Shown piece after piece: positions 57,173 through 64,000 of a DNA stretch of 64,000 nucleotides (within the stretch, counting starts at the first letter, position 1; each line of letters begins with the position of its first letter). Under the pieces are notes generated by a model, which saw only the letters and a list, made by a program, of their open reading frames with translations, did not search any database and was not told where the DNA came from. This DNA is from Desulfitobacterium dehalogenans ATCC 51507 (GTDB lineage: Bacteria; Bacillota; Desulfitobacteriia; Desulfitobacteriales; Desulfitobacteriaceae), in NCBI RefSeq assembly GCF_000243155.2, contig NC_018017.1, forward strand, positions 4,092,001 through 4,156,000. The letters are read 5' to 3'. Both the position numbers and the translations under genes were made by a program.

Positions 57173-57347
57173 CAAACTCCCCCCTATCCTAAACTATGCA
57201 AGAGCTCAGGAAGGGTAATTTGTCTTTTCTAAAATGATGATCTGCCCAAATAAGTAAGCCAGGGAAACTGCCCTGGCTATCCACCCTCATTAATCCGCTG
57301 ACTCTATCATTTTATGTTTATGTTATACTACAATTAGTTGAAATCCT

Positions 57348-57785
57348 TTATCCCTCTAATTTAGGACCGACAGCAAATTTTAATGTGCCTTCAGCCGCTA
57401 AGTCTTCTCCTACATAGGCTTTTCCTTGAGCTACACCAATCCCCCGCTTGAGCTTTAATAACTCAACTTCCAGACGAAGTTGGTCTCCAGGGATAACTTG
57501 CCGACGGAACCGTACATCTTCCAGCGCAGCAAAAAGGGCAATATGCCCTGCGTATTCCGGCATCTTCAAAAGGATCACAGCACCCACTTGAGCTAAAGCT
57601 TCCATAATCAGCACTCCGGGCATCACCGGATAACCGGGAAAATGGCCTTGGAAGAAAGGCTCGTTACCGGAAACATTCTTTAAACCCACCCCCCGTTTGC
57701 CATCTTCTAACTCCAGGATCCTATCCACCAGCAAAAAGGGATAACGATGCGGAATAATCTTTTGAATTTCTTGACTATCTAGCAT
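57348..57785 (-). CDS. fabZ: 3-hydroxyacyl-ACP dehydratase FabZ
   Basis: 145 residues, the usual length. Hot-dog fold with the catalytic His in [12 protein letters not shown] (about 12-23) and the Glu in [18 protein letters not shown] (about 55-70). It dehydrates 3-hydroxyacyl-ACP in fatty acid synthesis. The ATG at 57785 follows AGGAGG; the frame to 57827 has no site. It is apart from any other fab genes here. Confidence 0.97.
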   Translation of the reverse strand: MLDSQEIQKIIPHRYPFLLVDRILELEDGKRGVGLKNVSGNEPFFQGHFPGYPVMPGVLIMEALAQVGAVILLKMPEYAGHIALFAALEDVRFRRQVIPGDQLRLEVELLKLKRGIGVAQGKAYVGEDLAAEGTLKFAVGPKLEG

Positions 57786-57902
57786 TAAAACGACCTCCTG
57801 ATTTTTAACTTTTTCGTTTTTTGCCAAAGTTATTTTATTACCTAGTCACAATTTGCTTTTACATTAGTATAACCGAGTTTTTAAAAGAAGGGAAGAATCC
57901 CC

Positions 57903-59048
57903 GTGCCAACCTATAAAATTTTACAGTTAATCGGTGGTGGAGAAATCGGTGGCGCCGAGCAGCATGTCTTGACCTTACTGCAAGGGATGGATAGGAGTAC
58001 CTTTTCTTTAACCTCAGGCTGCTTAATCGATGGCCCCTTCGCTCAATACACCGAGGAGAAAAACATTCCAACCTTGCGTTTTCCCATGAAGCATGCCCTG
58101 GATTTCTCACCTTTACCAAGACTTATAGCCCAAATACGTCAGGGAGGGTTTTCTCTTATCCACACTCACGGTTCCCGAGCCAATCTTTTGGGAAGACTGG
58201 CCGGAAGGCGGTTGAACATACCTGTGGTAAGCACAGTCCATAGCTCCCTAAAGCAAGATTACCTTTCGCCTAGGGCGGCTTTCTTAGCCTTAGCTTTGGA
58301 TCGGCTGACTCTTCCTTTTACCTCCGGGGTTATTACCGTTTCTGAAGCCCTGGCTGAAGAAGTTGCCCGTCGCGGAGCGCAAAGGATTCGCACTATTTAT
58401 AATGGTATCCCTCCCCTTCCTCAATTAGCTTCCGATGAGCAACGGGCAGAACTGCGAGAAAACTTTCGTCGGATATGGGAAATACCCCAGGATGCTCTGG
58501 TTCTTGGCAGCATTGCCCGACTGCACCCAACCAAGGGCCTTCATACTCTTCTGGATGCTGCTCAAATTCTACGCCCTCAGTTTCCTCATATCCATACTTT
58601 GATCATTGGGGATGGGCCTCTTCGCGGGGCACTTATTGAGAAGGCTGAAGCGTTGGAACTGCCCCACACTTTTACAGGTTATCTTCCAGAGGCCTATAGG
58701 GCCCTTCCCGCCATGGATATTTTCATTCTTCCTTCTGTGAACGAAGGTATGGGCCTTGTTCTTCTTGAGGCCATGCAAGCTCATCTTCCCCTTATTGCCA
58801 CTGCTGTAGGAGGAATACCGGAAGTGATTCGCCATTCTCAGGATGGCCTTTTGGTTCCTCCGGGACAGCCGGAAGAACTTGCTAAGTCCTGCTGTTCGCT
58901 TCTCCAGAATCCTGATCTCACCCAGTCTTGTATAGACTCCGGCACGAAGCGTTGGCAGGACTTCAGCGTCCAGGAAATGCTCAGACAAACTCAAGACTAT
59001 TATATGGAAGTGTTAGACGTAAAGCAGCCGGTTGACCTCAGACAATAA
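57903..59048 (+). CDS. Family 4 glycosyltransferase
   Basis: 381 residues of the GT-B fold. N-terminal part: LIGGGEIGGAEQHVLTLL; C-terminal nucleotide-sugar part: IARLHPTKGLHTLL (about 200), and the ExxxxxE block in PSVNEGMGLVLLEAMQAH (about 280-297). It transfers a sugar from a nucleotide donor, probably in envelope polysaccharide synthesis; donor and acceptor unknown. GTG start at 57903 after GAAGGGAAG. Alone in its orientation, divergent from fabZ. Confidence 0.93.
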   Translation: MPTYKILQLIGGGEIGGAEQHVLTLLQGMDRSTFSLTSGCLIDGPFAQYTEEKNIPTLRFPMKHALDFSPLPRLIAQIRQGGFSLIHTHGSRANLLGRLAGRRLNIPVVSTVHSSLKQDYLSPRAAFLALALDRLTLPFTSGVITVSEALAEEVARRGAQRIRTIYNGIPPLPQLASDEQRAELRENFRRIWEIPQDALVLGSIARLHPTKGLHTLLDAAQILRPQFPHIHTLIIGDGPLRGALIEKAEALELPHTFTGYLPEAYRALPAMDIFILPSVNEGMGLVLLEAMQAHLPLIATAVGGIPEVIRHSQDGLLVPPGQPEELAKSCCSLLQNPDLTQSCIDSGTKRWQDFSVQEMLRQTQDYYMEVLDVKQPVDLRQ

Positions 59049-59096
59049 AATTCCATTCTGCAGTGATACCATTTAAACACCACAGAAGCCTGACAG

Positions 59097-59148
59097 TGCA
59101 AAAAGCTCCCCAAGGAAAGTTCTTATGAACTCTACCTTAAGGGAGCTT
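59097..59148 (-). terminator. Intrinsic terminator after rsgI
   Basis: AAGCTCCCCAAGG / CCTTAAGGGAGCTT with one bulge, then GCTTTTTGC on the minus strand. It may also serve the convergent glycosyltransferase gene. Confidence 0.8.
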
Positions 59149-59153
59149 AATAT

Positions 59154-60458
59154 TTAAGTACGTTGGCCATAGGTCATTCTTAAGATATTCTGAAAACCCC
59201 AGTAATTTGGGGAATTATTTTTAGAGTTCTGGTCCATTTTGTGGTTGATGTTTTTCTTGATGTCTTGATTGCTGCTCTCATTGGCTTTATCTGCCGGTTT
59301 ATACTGCCTGTTGCTTTCACTCTTATTAGAGCTGCGTTCCCTTTCCTTCTCCCCACTCTTTCCTTTGTCGGTATCCTTGTTATTTTCCCGGTCATTGGTC
59401 CCTCGGCTGTTGGTTTTATTGAACTTGTTGTCTTTGTCCTCTCCTTGGTCATTTGCCTTGCCCGCTCCATTCCACTTAGAGCTGGAACCAGAATTATTAT
59501 CCCTATTTTGATTGCCTATGTCATTTCCGGACTGTTCTTTTTTATTGTTCTCTCTATCCTGGTTGTTCCCATTATTTTTACTGGGCTTTCCGGTCCGATC
59601 CTTGTCCTCCCCCTTATCCTTTTTATTCTTACTGTTCTTCATATTACCTTGGGAGGCATCTTGACCAAGGAAGAAGCTCATGGTTTCAATAATACGCTTA
59701 TCCTTACGCATCTGCTCTTGAATTTCCGGTATTTCCAATAAACGGGTGCGTTCTTCCTTTTCTTTTAAAGCCTTAGGCTCTACCTCTATACCAGCCTTCT
59801 GAGCAGTATCCGCTAAGGCGTACTCTCCTAAGGAAAGCCCCGTCTCTTGAGCTTGTTTTTTTTGCTCCGAAGTCAATTCATAGACTGCTACACTAGGCTT
59901 AAGACCATGCTCATGAACGGCCTCTTGAACCTGTTTGCTTATTGCTTCAGTATTAATAGGTTTATCAGAAAGCTCTTTTTTGTTCGGTGTAACGGATGAG
60001 TATCCCACCACAACCCAGCTTTCCTCTTCGTTCAAATAATTCAAATCCACCGATCTTTTAATGATCTCATTCAATGCTTCTCCCCATGTCTTGCCCTTAA
60101 GGGACAGTCCGGCGATCATCTGTTCTGCGTCGGAATTCAGGGATTCCAGATCCAGAACCTCTCCCTTCTGATCCACGGTGAGCTGAAGGCTAGGGTTAAT
60201 ATCCAGAGAAATCATGGCCACTGCAGTCCTTGGCTGAAAAGCATTCCACCCGAAAATCCCCATAAATGTCAGCAGAAATACCGCAGCAATACTTGCACCT
60301 ATTCGCCAGAGGGGGGCTCTGCTTGGAGCCGGCAGCTGAATCTCCTGCCCGATCTCCACAGCCCCTTTGTACTTCATGGTTTGAAAAACCCCATCTCCCG
60401 TTAATACGGTAATGGAATTCTTGTTTTTCTCCAGTATAACGGCCCTATTTTTACTCAT
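59154..60458 (-). CDS. rsgI: Anti-sigma-I factor RsgI-like protein
   Basis: 434 residues. Residues 1-50 are the cytoplasmic anti-sigma domain (MSKNRAVILEKNKNSITVLT). One membrane helix follows (about 53-72), then the conserved extracellular domain (AVAMISLDINPSLQLTVDQ and GLSLKGKTWGEALNEII). The last 165 residues are low complexity: Asn, Lys, Asp, Gly, Ser and Arg. It sequesters SigI and may sense the cell surface; here the tail has no carbohydrate-binding module. It overlaps the sigI stop by 4 bases. Confidence 0.93.
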   Translation of the reverse strand: MSKNRAVILEKNKNSITVLTGDGVFQTMKYKGAVEIGQEIQLPAPSRAPLWRIGASIAAVFLLTFMGIFGWNAFQPRTAVAMISLDINPSLQLTVDQKGEVLDLESLNSDAEQMIAGLSLKGKTWGEALNEIIKRSVDLNYLNEEESWVVVGYSSVTPNKKELSDKPINTEAISKQVQEAVHEHGLKPSVAVYELTSEQKKQAQETGLSLGEYALADTAQKAGIEVEPKALKEKEERTRLLEIPEIQEQMRKDKRIIETMSFFLGQDASQGNMKNSKNKKDKGEDKDRTGKPSKNNGNNQDRENNKKEQSGNDIGNQNRDNNSGSSSKWNGAGKANDQGEDKDNKFNKTNSRGTNDRENNKDTDKGKSGEKERERSSNKSESNRQYKPADKANESSNQDIKKNINHKMDQNSKNNSPNYWGFQNILRMTYGQRT

Positions 60459-61168
60459 CCTTCAGCCCTCCTTTCATCCGGGAGTACATATTCCCTTAAG
60501 TAGATATAGTCATGTTGATTAGCAATTAATAAGGCTACTGCCAAGATATACTTTCTCCCCCGCTCCAACACTTTGGGGTGAACTTGTGTCTTTAACGTTA
60601 GGGCTTGCATAGGGAGCTTTCCTGTTCTCTCCACTTGGTGCCATAATTCCGGGGACAGTGCAAGGGTTCGAGCTACCCCGAGGAGGGTTTTTCGACTATC
60701 CCGATGTTTGGGACACACTTCAGCCAGGACTTGAAAGGATAGCCCATATTTTTTCAGGGCTAAAGAAAATTCTTGAATCTCAGCCGCCCTCTCTTGATCT
60801 TGTTGGTGCTTACGAAACTCCTGAATCCCCACATGGATTTCGACAGCCTGCCCTACATCATCTTGATCCATAGGCAAGGCTTCACGTAAACGCTGCTTTC
60901 GATAATAATCAATAAGCCGACGTTTGACCAGGAGTCGAGCATAGGCTAAAAAAGGCACGCCTCGTTCTTCTTCATAATGATCTATGGCTTCATTAAAAGC
61001 GATTAAAGCCTCGGATAATTCTTCATCTCTACCCCATTCTAAGGTGCGGTGACACGTCTGAATAGAAACATGACGAATAAAAGGCTGAGATTCCTGTAAA
61101 AAGTCCTCTCTGGCCTGTGGATCGAGTGTTATCTTCTCCCAGGACCATTTGAATTCCCATTCAGGCAT
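60455..61168 (-). CDS. sigI: RNA polymerase sigma factor SigI
   Basis: 237 residues of the sigma-70 family, SigI group. Region 2 spans about 40-110 (ALIAFNEAIDHYEEERGVPFLAYARLLVKRRLIDYYR in parts); the C-terminal region binds the promoter. SigI responds to heat or wall stress and is kept inactive by RsgI. Start ATG at 61168 follows GGAGGTT. It is followed by rsgI in an overlapping pair, the standard layout. Confidence 0.95.
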   Translation of the reverse strand: MPEWEFKWSWEKITLDPQAREDFLQESQPFIRHVSIQTCHRTLEWGRDEELSEALIAFNEAIDHYEEERGVPFLAYARLLVKRRLIDYYRKQRLREALPMDQDDVGQAVEIHVGIQEFRKHQQDQERAAEIQEFSLALKKYGLSFQVLAEVCPKHRDSRKTLLGVARTLALSPELWHQVERTGKLPMQALTLKTQVHPKVLERGRKYILAVALLIANQHDYIYLREYVLPDERRAEG

Positions 61169-61245
61169 TTTTCAACCTCCCATTCAATAGTACGTCTGAT
61201 GGAGCAATTTTTTAGTCGGTGAGGGAAAATAAAAACTCTGGAATA

Positions 61246-61983
61246 CTACCTTACTTTTCTGGTTCTCCTCTTCTCTTTACCGGAGCGCAATACCTTCCAA
61301 ACAAAGCGAGGGAGAACCAGTTGACGTTTCAGGCGGGTGGGCTGCTTAATCAGGCGATAGAGCCATTCCAGATGGATATTTCGAATCCATCGTGGAGCTC
61401 TTTTATTGATTCCAGCCAGGGCGTCAAAGCTGCCGCCTACGCCGACGCTGACCGTGCTTAAATCGAGATGGGAAAACATCCAAAATTCCTGACGAGGTGC
61501 TCCTAAACCGATAAGAAGAATATCCGGTTTAAATTCACGAATTTGCATCAATAGGGCCGGCTCTTCTTCACTGCTAAAATAGCCGTGAGCAGCTTGCCAC
61601 TGGAAGCCGGGATGTTTTTCCGCTACTCTTTGAGCCGCTTTTTCAGCCACACCGGGCCGACTGCCCAGAAAAAAGACCCGCCAGGCTTGCTCGGCTGCTA
61701 TGGGGAAGAGGGCTTCAACTAAGTCAATCCCTGTTACCCGCTCAACCACCGGATGACCCAGGCGCTTGGCCGCCCAGACCACACCGACTCCATCTGGGGT
61801 AACAATCTCAGCCCCATTAATCAGTTGCTTAAGGCGAACATCTCTTCCCGTGGCATAGATCAGCTCCGGATTAGCCGTAACCACTTGAATGGTCTTCTGG
61901 GCCTCTACTGCTTTTTGGATTTTCTGGACGGTGTCCTCCATAGAGTCCCGATCAACTTTTACTCCAAGTATATCTGTTCTCAA
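61246..61983 (-). CDS. WecB/TagA/CpsF-family glycosyltransferase
   Basis: 245 residues. Typical blocks: TANPELIYATGRD, NGAEIVTPDGVGVVWAAK (about 55-75), RVFFLGSRPGVAEKAA and GLGAPRQEFW, then GGSFDALAGINKRAPRWI near the end. TagA-type enzymes add ManNAc to lipid-linked GlcNAc in teichoic acid linkage units; others act on different polymers. The TTG start at 61983 follows GGAGGG, which is stronger than the longer frame to 62013. It lies downstream of mbl. Confidence 0.93.
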   Translation of the reverse strand: MRTDILGVKVDRDSMEDTVQKIQKAVEAQKTIQVVTANPELIYATGRDVRLKQLINGAEIVTPDGVGVVWAAKRLGHPVVERVTGIDLVEALFPIAAEQAWRVFFLGSRPGVAEKAAQRVAEKHPGFQWQAAHGYFSSEEEPALLMQIREFKPDILLIGLGAPRQEFWMFSHLDLSTVSVGVGGSFDALAGINKRAPRWIRNIHLEWLYRLIKQPTRLKRQLVLPRFVWKVLRSGKEKRRTRKVR

Positions 61984-62022
61984 AGTAAACCCTCCGAATA
62001 CTAAAACATTCACATTTCTATA

Positions 62023-62083
62023 GAAAAAACCGAGAAATAGCTTCTTCCGGTCTGCACCGGATATAGCCCCTTTCCTCGGCTTT
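62023..62083 (-). terminator. Branched terminator after mbl
   Basis: On the minus strand, CCGAG and CTCGG close the structure. Inside are GGCT / AGCT-type pairs and a CCGG / CCGG hairpin, and TTTTTT follows. It lies between mbl and the TagA-like gene and could also act as an attenuator. Confidence 0.6.
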
Positions 62084-62140
62084 AAAGCTTGTCTACAATC
62101 GAATTCTATGTATTCACTACACTACAATGATGTCAGCGAC

Positions 62141-63127
62141 CTAGAAGCTTTGATCCAAGACCTTACCCGTTCCTAAAGCAACACATGAGATAGGATCATC
62201 GGCCAAAGTTACCGGTAGACCGGTCTCCCTTGAAATCCGGGTATCAAACCCATAGACCAGAGCCCCTCCTCCTGTCATAACGATCCCTTTGCTTAAGATA
62301 TCAGCAGAAAGCTCGGGAGGAGTCCGTTCTAATACTTCCTTCACTGCTCCCACAATGGCTTCCACATTTTCTTCAAGAGCGAGGTAGCACTCTTTGGAAT
62401 TGACATTAATGGTTTTAGGAAGACCTGTGACCAAATCTCTCCCCCGCACATCGATTTCAGCATGATCGGGGCGACCTTCAGGAATAGCTGCACCCACAGC
62501 AATCTTAACCTCTTCCGCCGTCCGCTCCCCAATCATTAGGTTATATTCACGCCGAATATGGCGGATAATGGCTTCATCAAATTTATCCCCACCTACTCGT
62601 AAGCTACGCTTGGTGACGATCCCTTCAAGAGAAAGAACTGCCACATCTGATGTTCCTCCACCGATATCCACGATCATATTACCCGTGGGTCCGGAAATGT
62701 CCAATCCTGCTCCCAAGGCTGCAGCATAGGGTTCTTCAATGACCTTGACCTGTTTAGCTCCGGCTTGGTAGGCGGCTTGCTTTACTGCCCGCTCTTCAAC
62801 ATCGGTAACCCCAGAAGGGATACAGACCACCACCCGGGTCTTAAATAAAGGCCAACGCCGGGCCCCTGCTTTTTCCAAAAAGTATTTGAGCATGATTTCT
62901 GTCGTTTGATAATCGGCGATGACACCATCCCGCATAGGCCGAACAGCTACAATATTTCCTGGTGTTCTTCCCAGCATCATCCTTGCCTCTTCCCCAACGG
63001 CGATTTTTTTGTTGGTATTCTTATCGATTGCAAGAACCGAAGGCTCATGAAGAACAATTCCTTTTCCTTTTGCGAAGACCAAAACACTGGCCGTTCCTAA
63101 GTCAATACCTAAGTCAATACCAAACAT
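62141..63127 (-). CDS. mbl: Actin-like rod-shape protein (Mbl/MreB)
   Basis: 328 residues. Actin-fold motifs: phosphate 1 GIDLGTASVLVF (about 8), PSGVTDVEERAV (about 108), phosphate 2 DIGGGTSDVAVLS (about 157), and GGGALVYGFDTRI (about 283). It forms membrane filaments that guide wall synthesis. It looks like the Mbl rather than the mreBCD type, since mreC and mreD are absent, and spoIIID lies upstream as in Bacillus. The N-terminus MFGIDLGIDLGT contains a duplicated GIDL from a 12-bp tandem repeat. Confidence 0.95.
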   Translation of the reverse strand: MFGIDLGIDLGTASVLVFAKGKGIVLHEPSVLAIDKNTNKKIAVGEEARMMLGRTPGNIVAVRPMRDGVIADYQTTEIMLKYFLEKAGARRWPLFKTRVVVCIPSGVTDVEERAVKQAAYQAGAKQVKVIEEPYAAALGAGLDISGPTGNMIVDIGGGTSDVAVLSLEGIVTKRSLRVGGDKFDEAIIRHIRREYNLMIGERTAEEVKIAVGAAIPEGRPDHAEIDVRGRDLVTGLPKTINVNSKECYLALEENVEAIVGAVKEVLERTPPELSADILSKGIVMTGGGALVYGFDTRISRETGLPVTLADDPISCVALGTGKVLDQSF

Positions 63128-63398
63128 TCGTAGTGGTACCCCTTTCTTACACTTCTGGCTTGTCCATTTCGTTCATCATTCACTGCACTAGCTTTCTATT
63201 CCATGCTTAATTTGAATATCCTTCCTAATATATCCTCAAAACGAAAAGTACAATCTCCCCTGCGGGAGATTATACATAATATACCACGTTCTTTTATTCG
63301 ATGAAACTATACTAATTCCTTTATTATTTCCCCTGTTTATCTAGAAAAAAATTCTTCCTTTATCGTTCCCGAACATTTATACAAATAAACCTAACCCT

Positions 63399-63647
63399 TT
63401 AGCTCTCCTGATATTTTTTCCGAGTGGCTTCGCCCCCTCGAATATGCCGTTCAGCTTTATTGCTTTCAAGTATTTGCTTAACCTCCATGGCCAGCTTCTC
63501 ATTGATCAGGGGTAGCCTCTCCGTGACATCCTTATGGACAGTGGATTTACTCACTCCGAAGATATCAGCTGTCTGTCTCACCGTGGCGCTCGATTCCATT
63601 ATATAATTCCCGATATCGAGTACCCGTTTGCGGATATATTCTTGCAC
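63399..63647 (-). CDS. spoIIID: Sporulation transcriptional regulator SpoIIID
   Basis: 82 residues. The helix-turn-helix is ATVRQTADIFGVSKSTVHKD (about 20-40), followed by a basic C-terminal helix (HIRGGEATRKKYQES). SpoIIID tunes the mother-cell SigE and SigK programmes. The GTG at 63647 follows AAGGAGGGG; the frame to 63713 adds residues no family member has. Its neighbour mbl matches the Bacillus order. Confidence 0.95.
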   Translation of the reverse strand: MQEYIRKRVLDIGNYIMESSATVRQTADIFGVSKSTVHKDVTERLPLINEKLAMEVKQILESNKAERHIRGGEATRKKYQES

Positions 63648-63699
63648 TCTGAGCCCCTCCTTTTTGCACCGAAATTTTATACATTTATATGCACTTAAA

Positions 63700-63730
63700 A
63701 TCAAAAAAGACATCCTCGAGAGATGTCTTT
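63700..63730 (-). terminator. Terminator-like hairpin upstream of spoIIID
   Basis: AAAGACATC / GATGTCTTT, 9 bp perfect with a 7-base loop, then a T-run (TTTTTTGA) on the minus strand. No minus-strand gene ends here. Confidence 0.7.
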
Positions 63731-63790
63731 CGATTGGTAAATGCTGTATAAGTCAAAATAAGATTTTTTTCAAAAATACTGTAAAACATT

Positions 63791-63818
63791 ACCAAATTCA
63801 TTTTCATATCATACACTG
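63791..63818 (+). promoter_or_regulatory. SigK-like promoter of the CotD-like gene
   Basis: AC (63791) and CATACACTG (63810-63818) with a 17-base spacer. This matches the SigK pattern AC-N16/17-CATANNNTA except for the last base. It lies 26 bases upstream of the start codon. Confidence 0.55.
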
Positions 63819-63843
63819 TAATATAAAAAGGAGGTGTTTCGCA

Positions 63844-64000
63844 ATGCATGGCTGCGTTAAACCAATTTGTTGCCCACCACAATTCTGCGTAAGGGATTTT
63901 TGTACCCCTAGAGCAGTCCCTGTTATTCATCCGGTCGTAACTATCAATCGCCAGAATATTATTGATGTTCCTCAACATTTTGTTCAGCCGATAACACGTA
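63844..64000 (+). CDS. Spore coat protein CotD-like, N-terminal part
   Basis: A 52-codon fragment that runs off the right edge. It begins MHGCVKPICCPPQFC and contains the CotD signature blocks PVIHPVVTINRQN and DVPQHFVQ. CotD-type proteins are small, Cys- and His-rich coat proteins made late under SigK. The ATG at 63844 follows AAGGAGGTG with 7 bases between. The SigK-like promoter upstream fits this. The open frame on the opposite strand (63685-63978) is its shadow. Confidence 0.85.
   Translation, partial: MHGCVKPICCPPQFCVRDFCTPRAVPVIHPVVTINRQNIIDVPQHFVQPITR

Noticed and set aside
59241-59741. Hydrophobic plus-strand frame of 166 residues
   Set aside because: It is antisense to the Asn/Lys/Asp-rich tail of RsgI; the complement of such codons looks like membrane helices.
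63685-63978. Minus-strand frame of 97 residues at the right edge
   Set aside because: It is antisense to the CotD-like gene, which has a proper ribosome binding site and family motifs.

Overview
This window is a chromosomal segment of an endospore-forming, low-to-mid GC Firmicute. Gene content and order most resemble Desulfitobacterium (Peptococcaceae). That assignment is by recognition, not by search. The supporting signs are spoIIID and a CotD-like coat gene, SigI/RsgI, a comFA/comFC pair, an Mbl-type MreB, long-form HPF, lipoproteins in place of periplasmic proteins, and strong AGGAGG ribosome binding sites with frequent GTG/TTG starts. Most genes are on the minus strand. I see no rRNA, tRNA, CRISPR array, prophage or transposase gene.

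Layout. 1-4.9 kb is accessory: a membrane protein fragment, a solute-binding/von Willebrand lipoprotein, an MBL-fold hydrolase, a DUF3102 protein and a plus-strand DUF1659/DUF2922 pair. 4.9-13.4 kb holds smpB, a K+-dependent membrane pyrophosphatase, secG and a glycolytic run (eno, gpmI, tpiA, pgk) without gapA. 13.6-21.3 kb holds rpoN, whiA, yvcK and rapZ, followed by an orphan solute-binding lipoprotein and a B12/radical SAM protein. 21.4-30 kb is surface and envelope: a LysM/GH18 hydrolase, a NodB deacetylase, a CWB2 protein, a HAD phosphatase, and a GntR(YtrA)-ABC operon with a visible operator. 30-36 kb is uvrA and uvrB, split apart by repeats. 36-43 kb is division and envelope: a lipoprotein, a P-loop ATPase, a CtpA-like protease, an M23 hydrolase and ftsX/ftsE. 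43-57 kb holds a split transketolase, prfB with a programmed frameshift, secA, hpf, a cold-shock gene, an amino-acid ABC importer, and the ComF genes. 57-64 kb holds fabZ, a glycosyltransferase, sigI-rsgI, a TagA-like glycosyltransferase, mbl, spoIIID and the start of a cotD-like gene.

The most unusual content is a family of about 215-240 bp structured intergenic repeats. There are five copies: 9617-9856, 22805-23035, 23096-23337, 33092-33309 and 33553-33771. Their termini are complementary and several internal stems are kept by paired base changes between copies, with G-U pairs in one polarity, as expected if the folded form is RNA. One copy (22805-23035) has almost entirely different stems but keeps the purine-rich internal-loop sequences. 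The elements are rich in GGA, partly in hairpin loops, and two pairs are arranged head to head. I do not recognise the family.

Most operons end in clear intrinsic terminators, which were used to set transcription units. Function calls rest on motifs read by eye. No database search was run.
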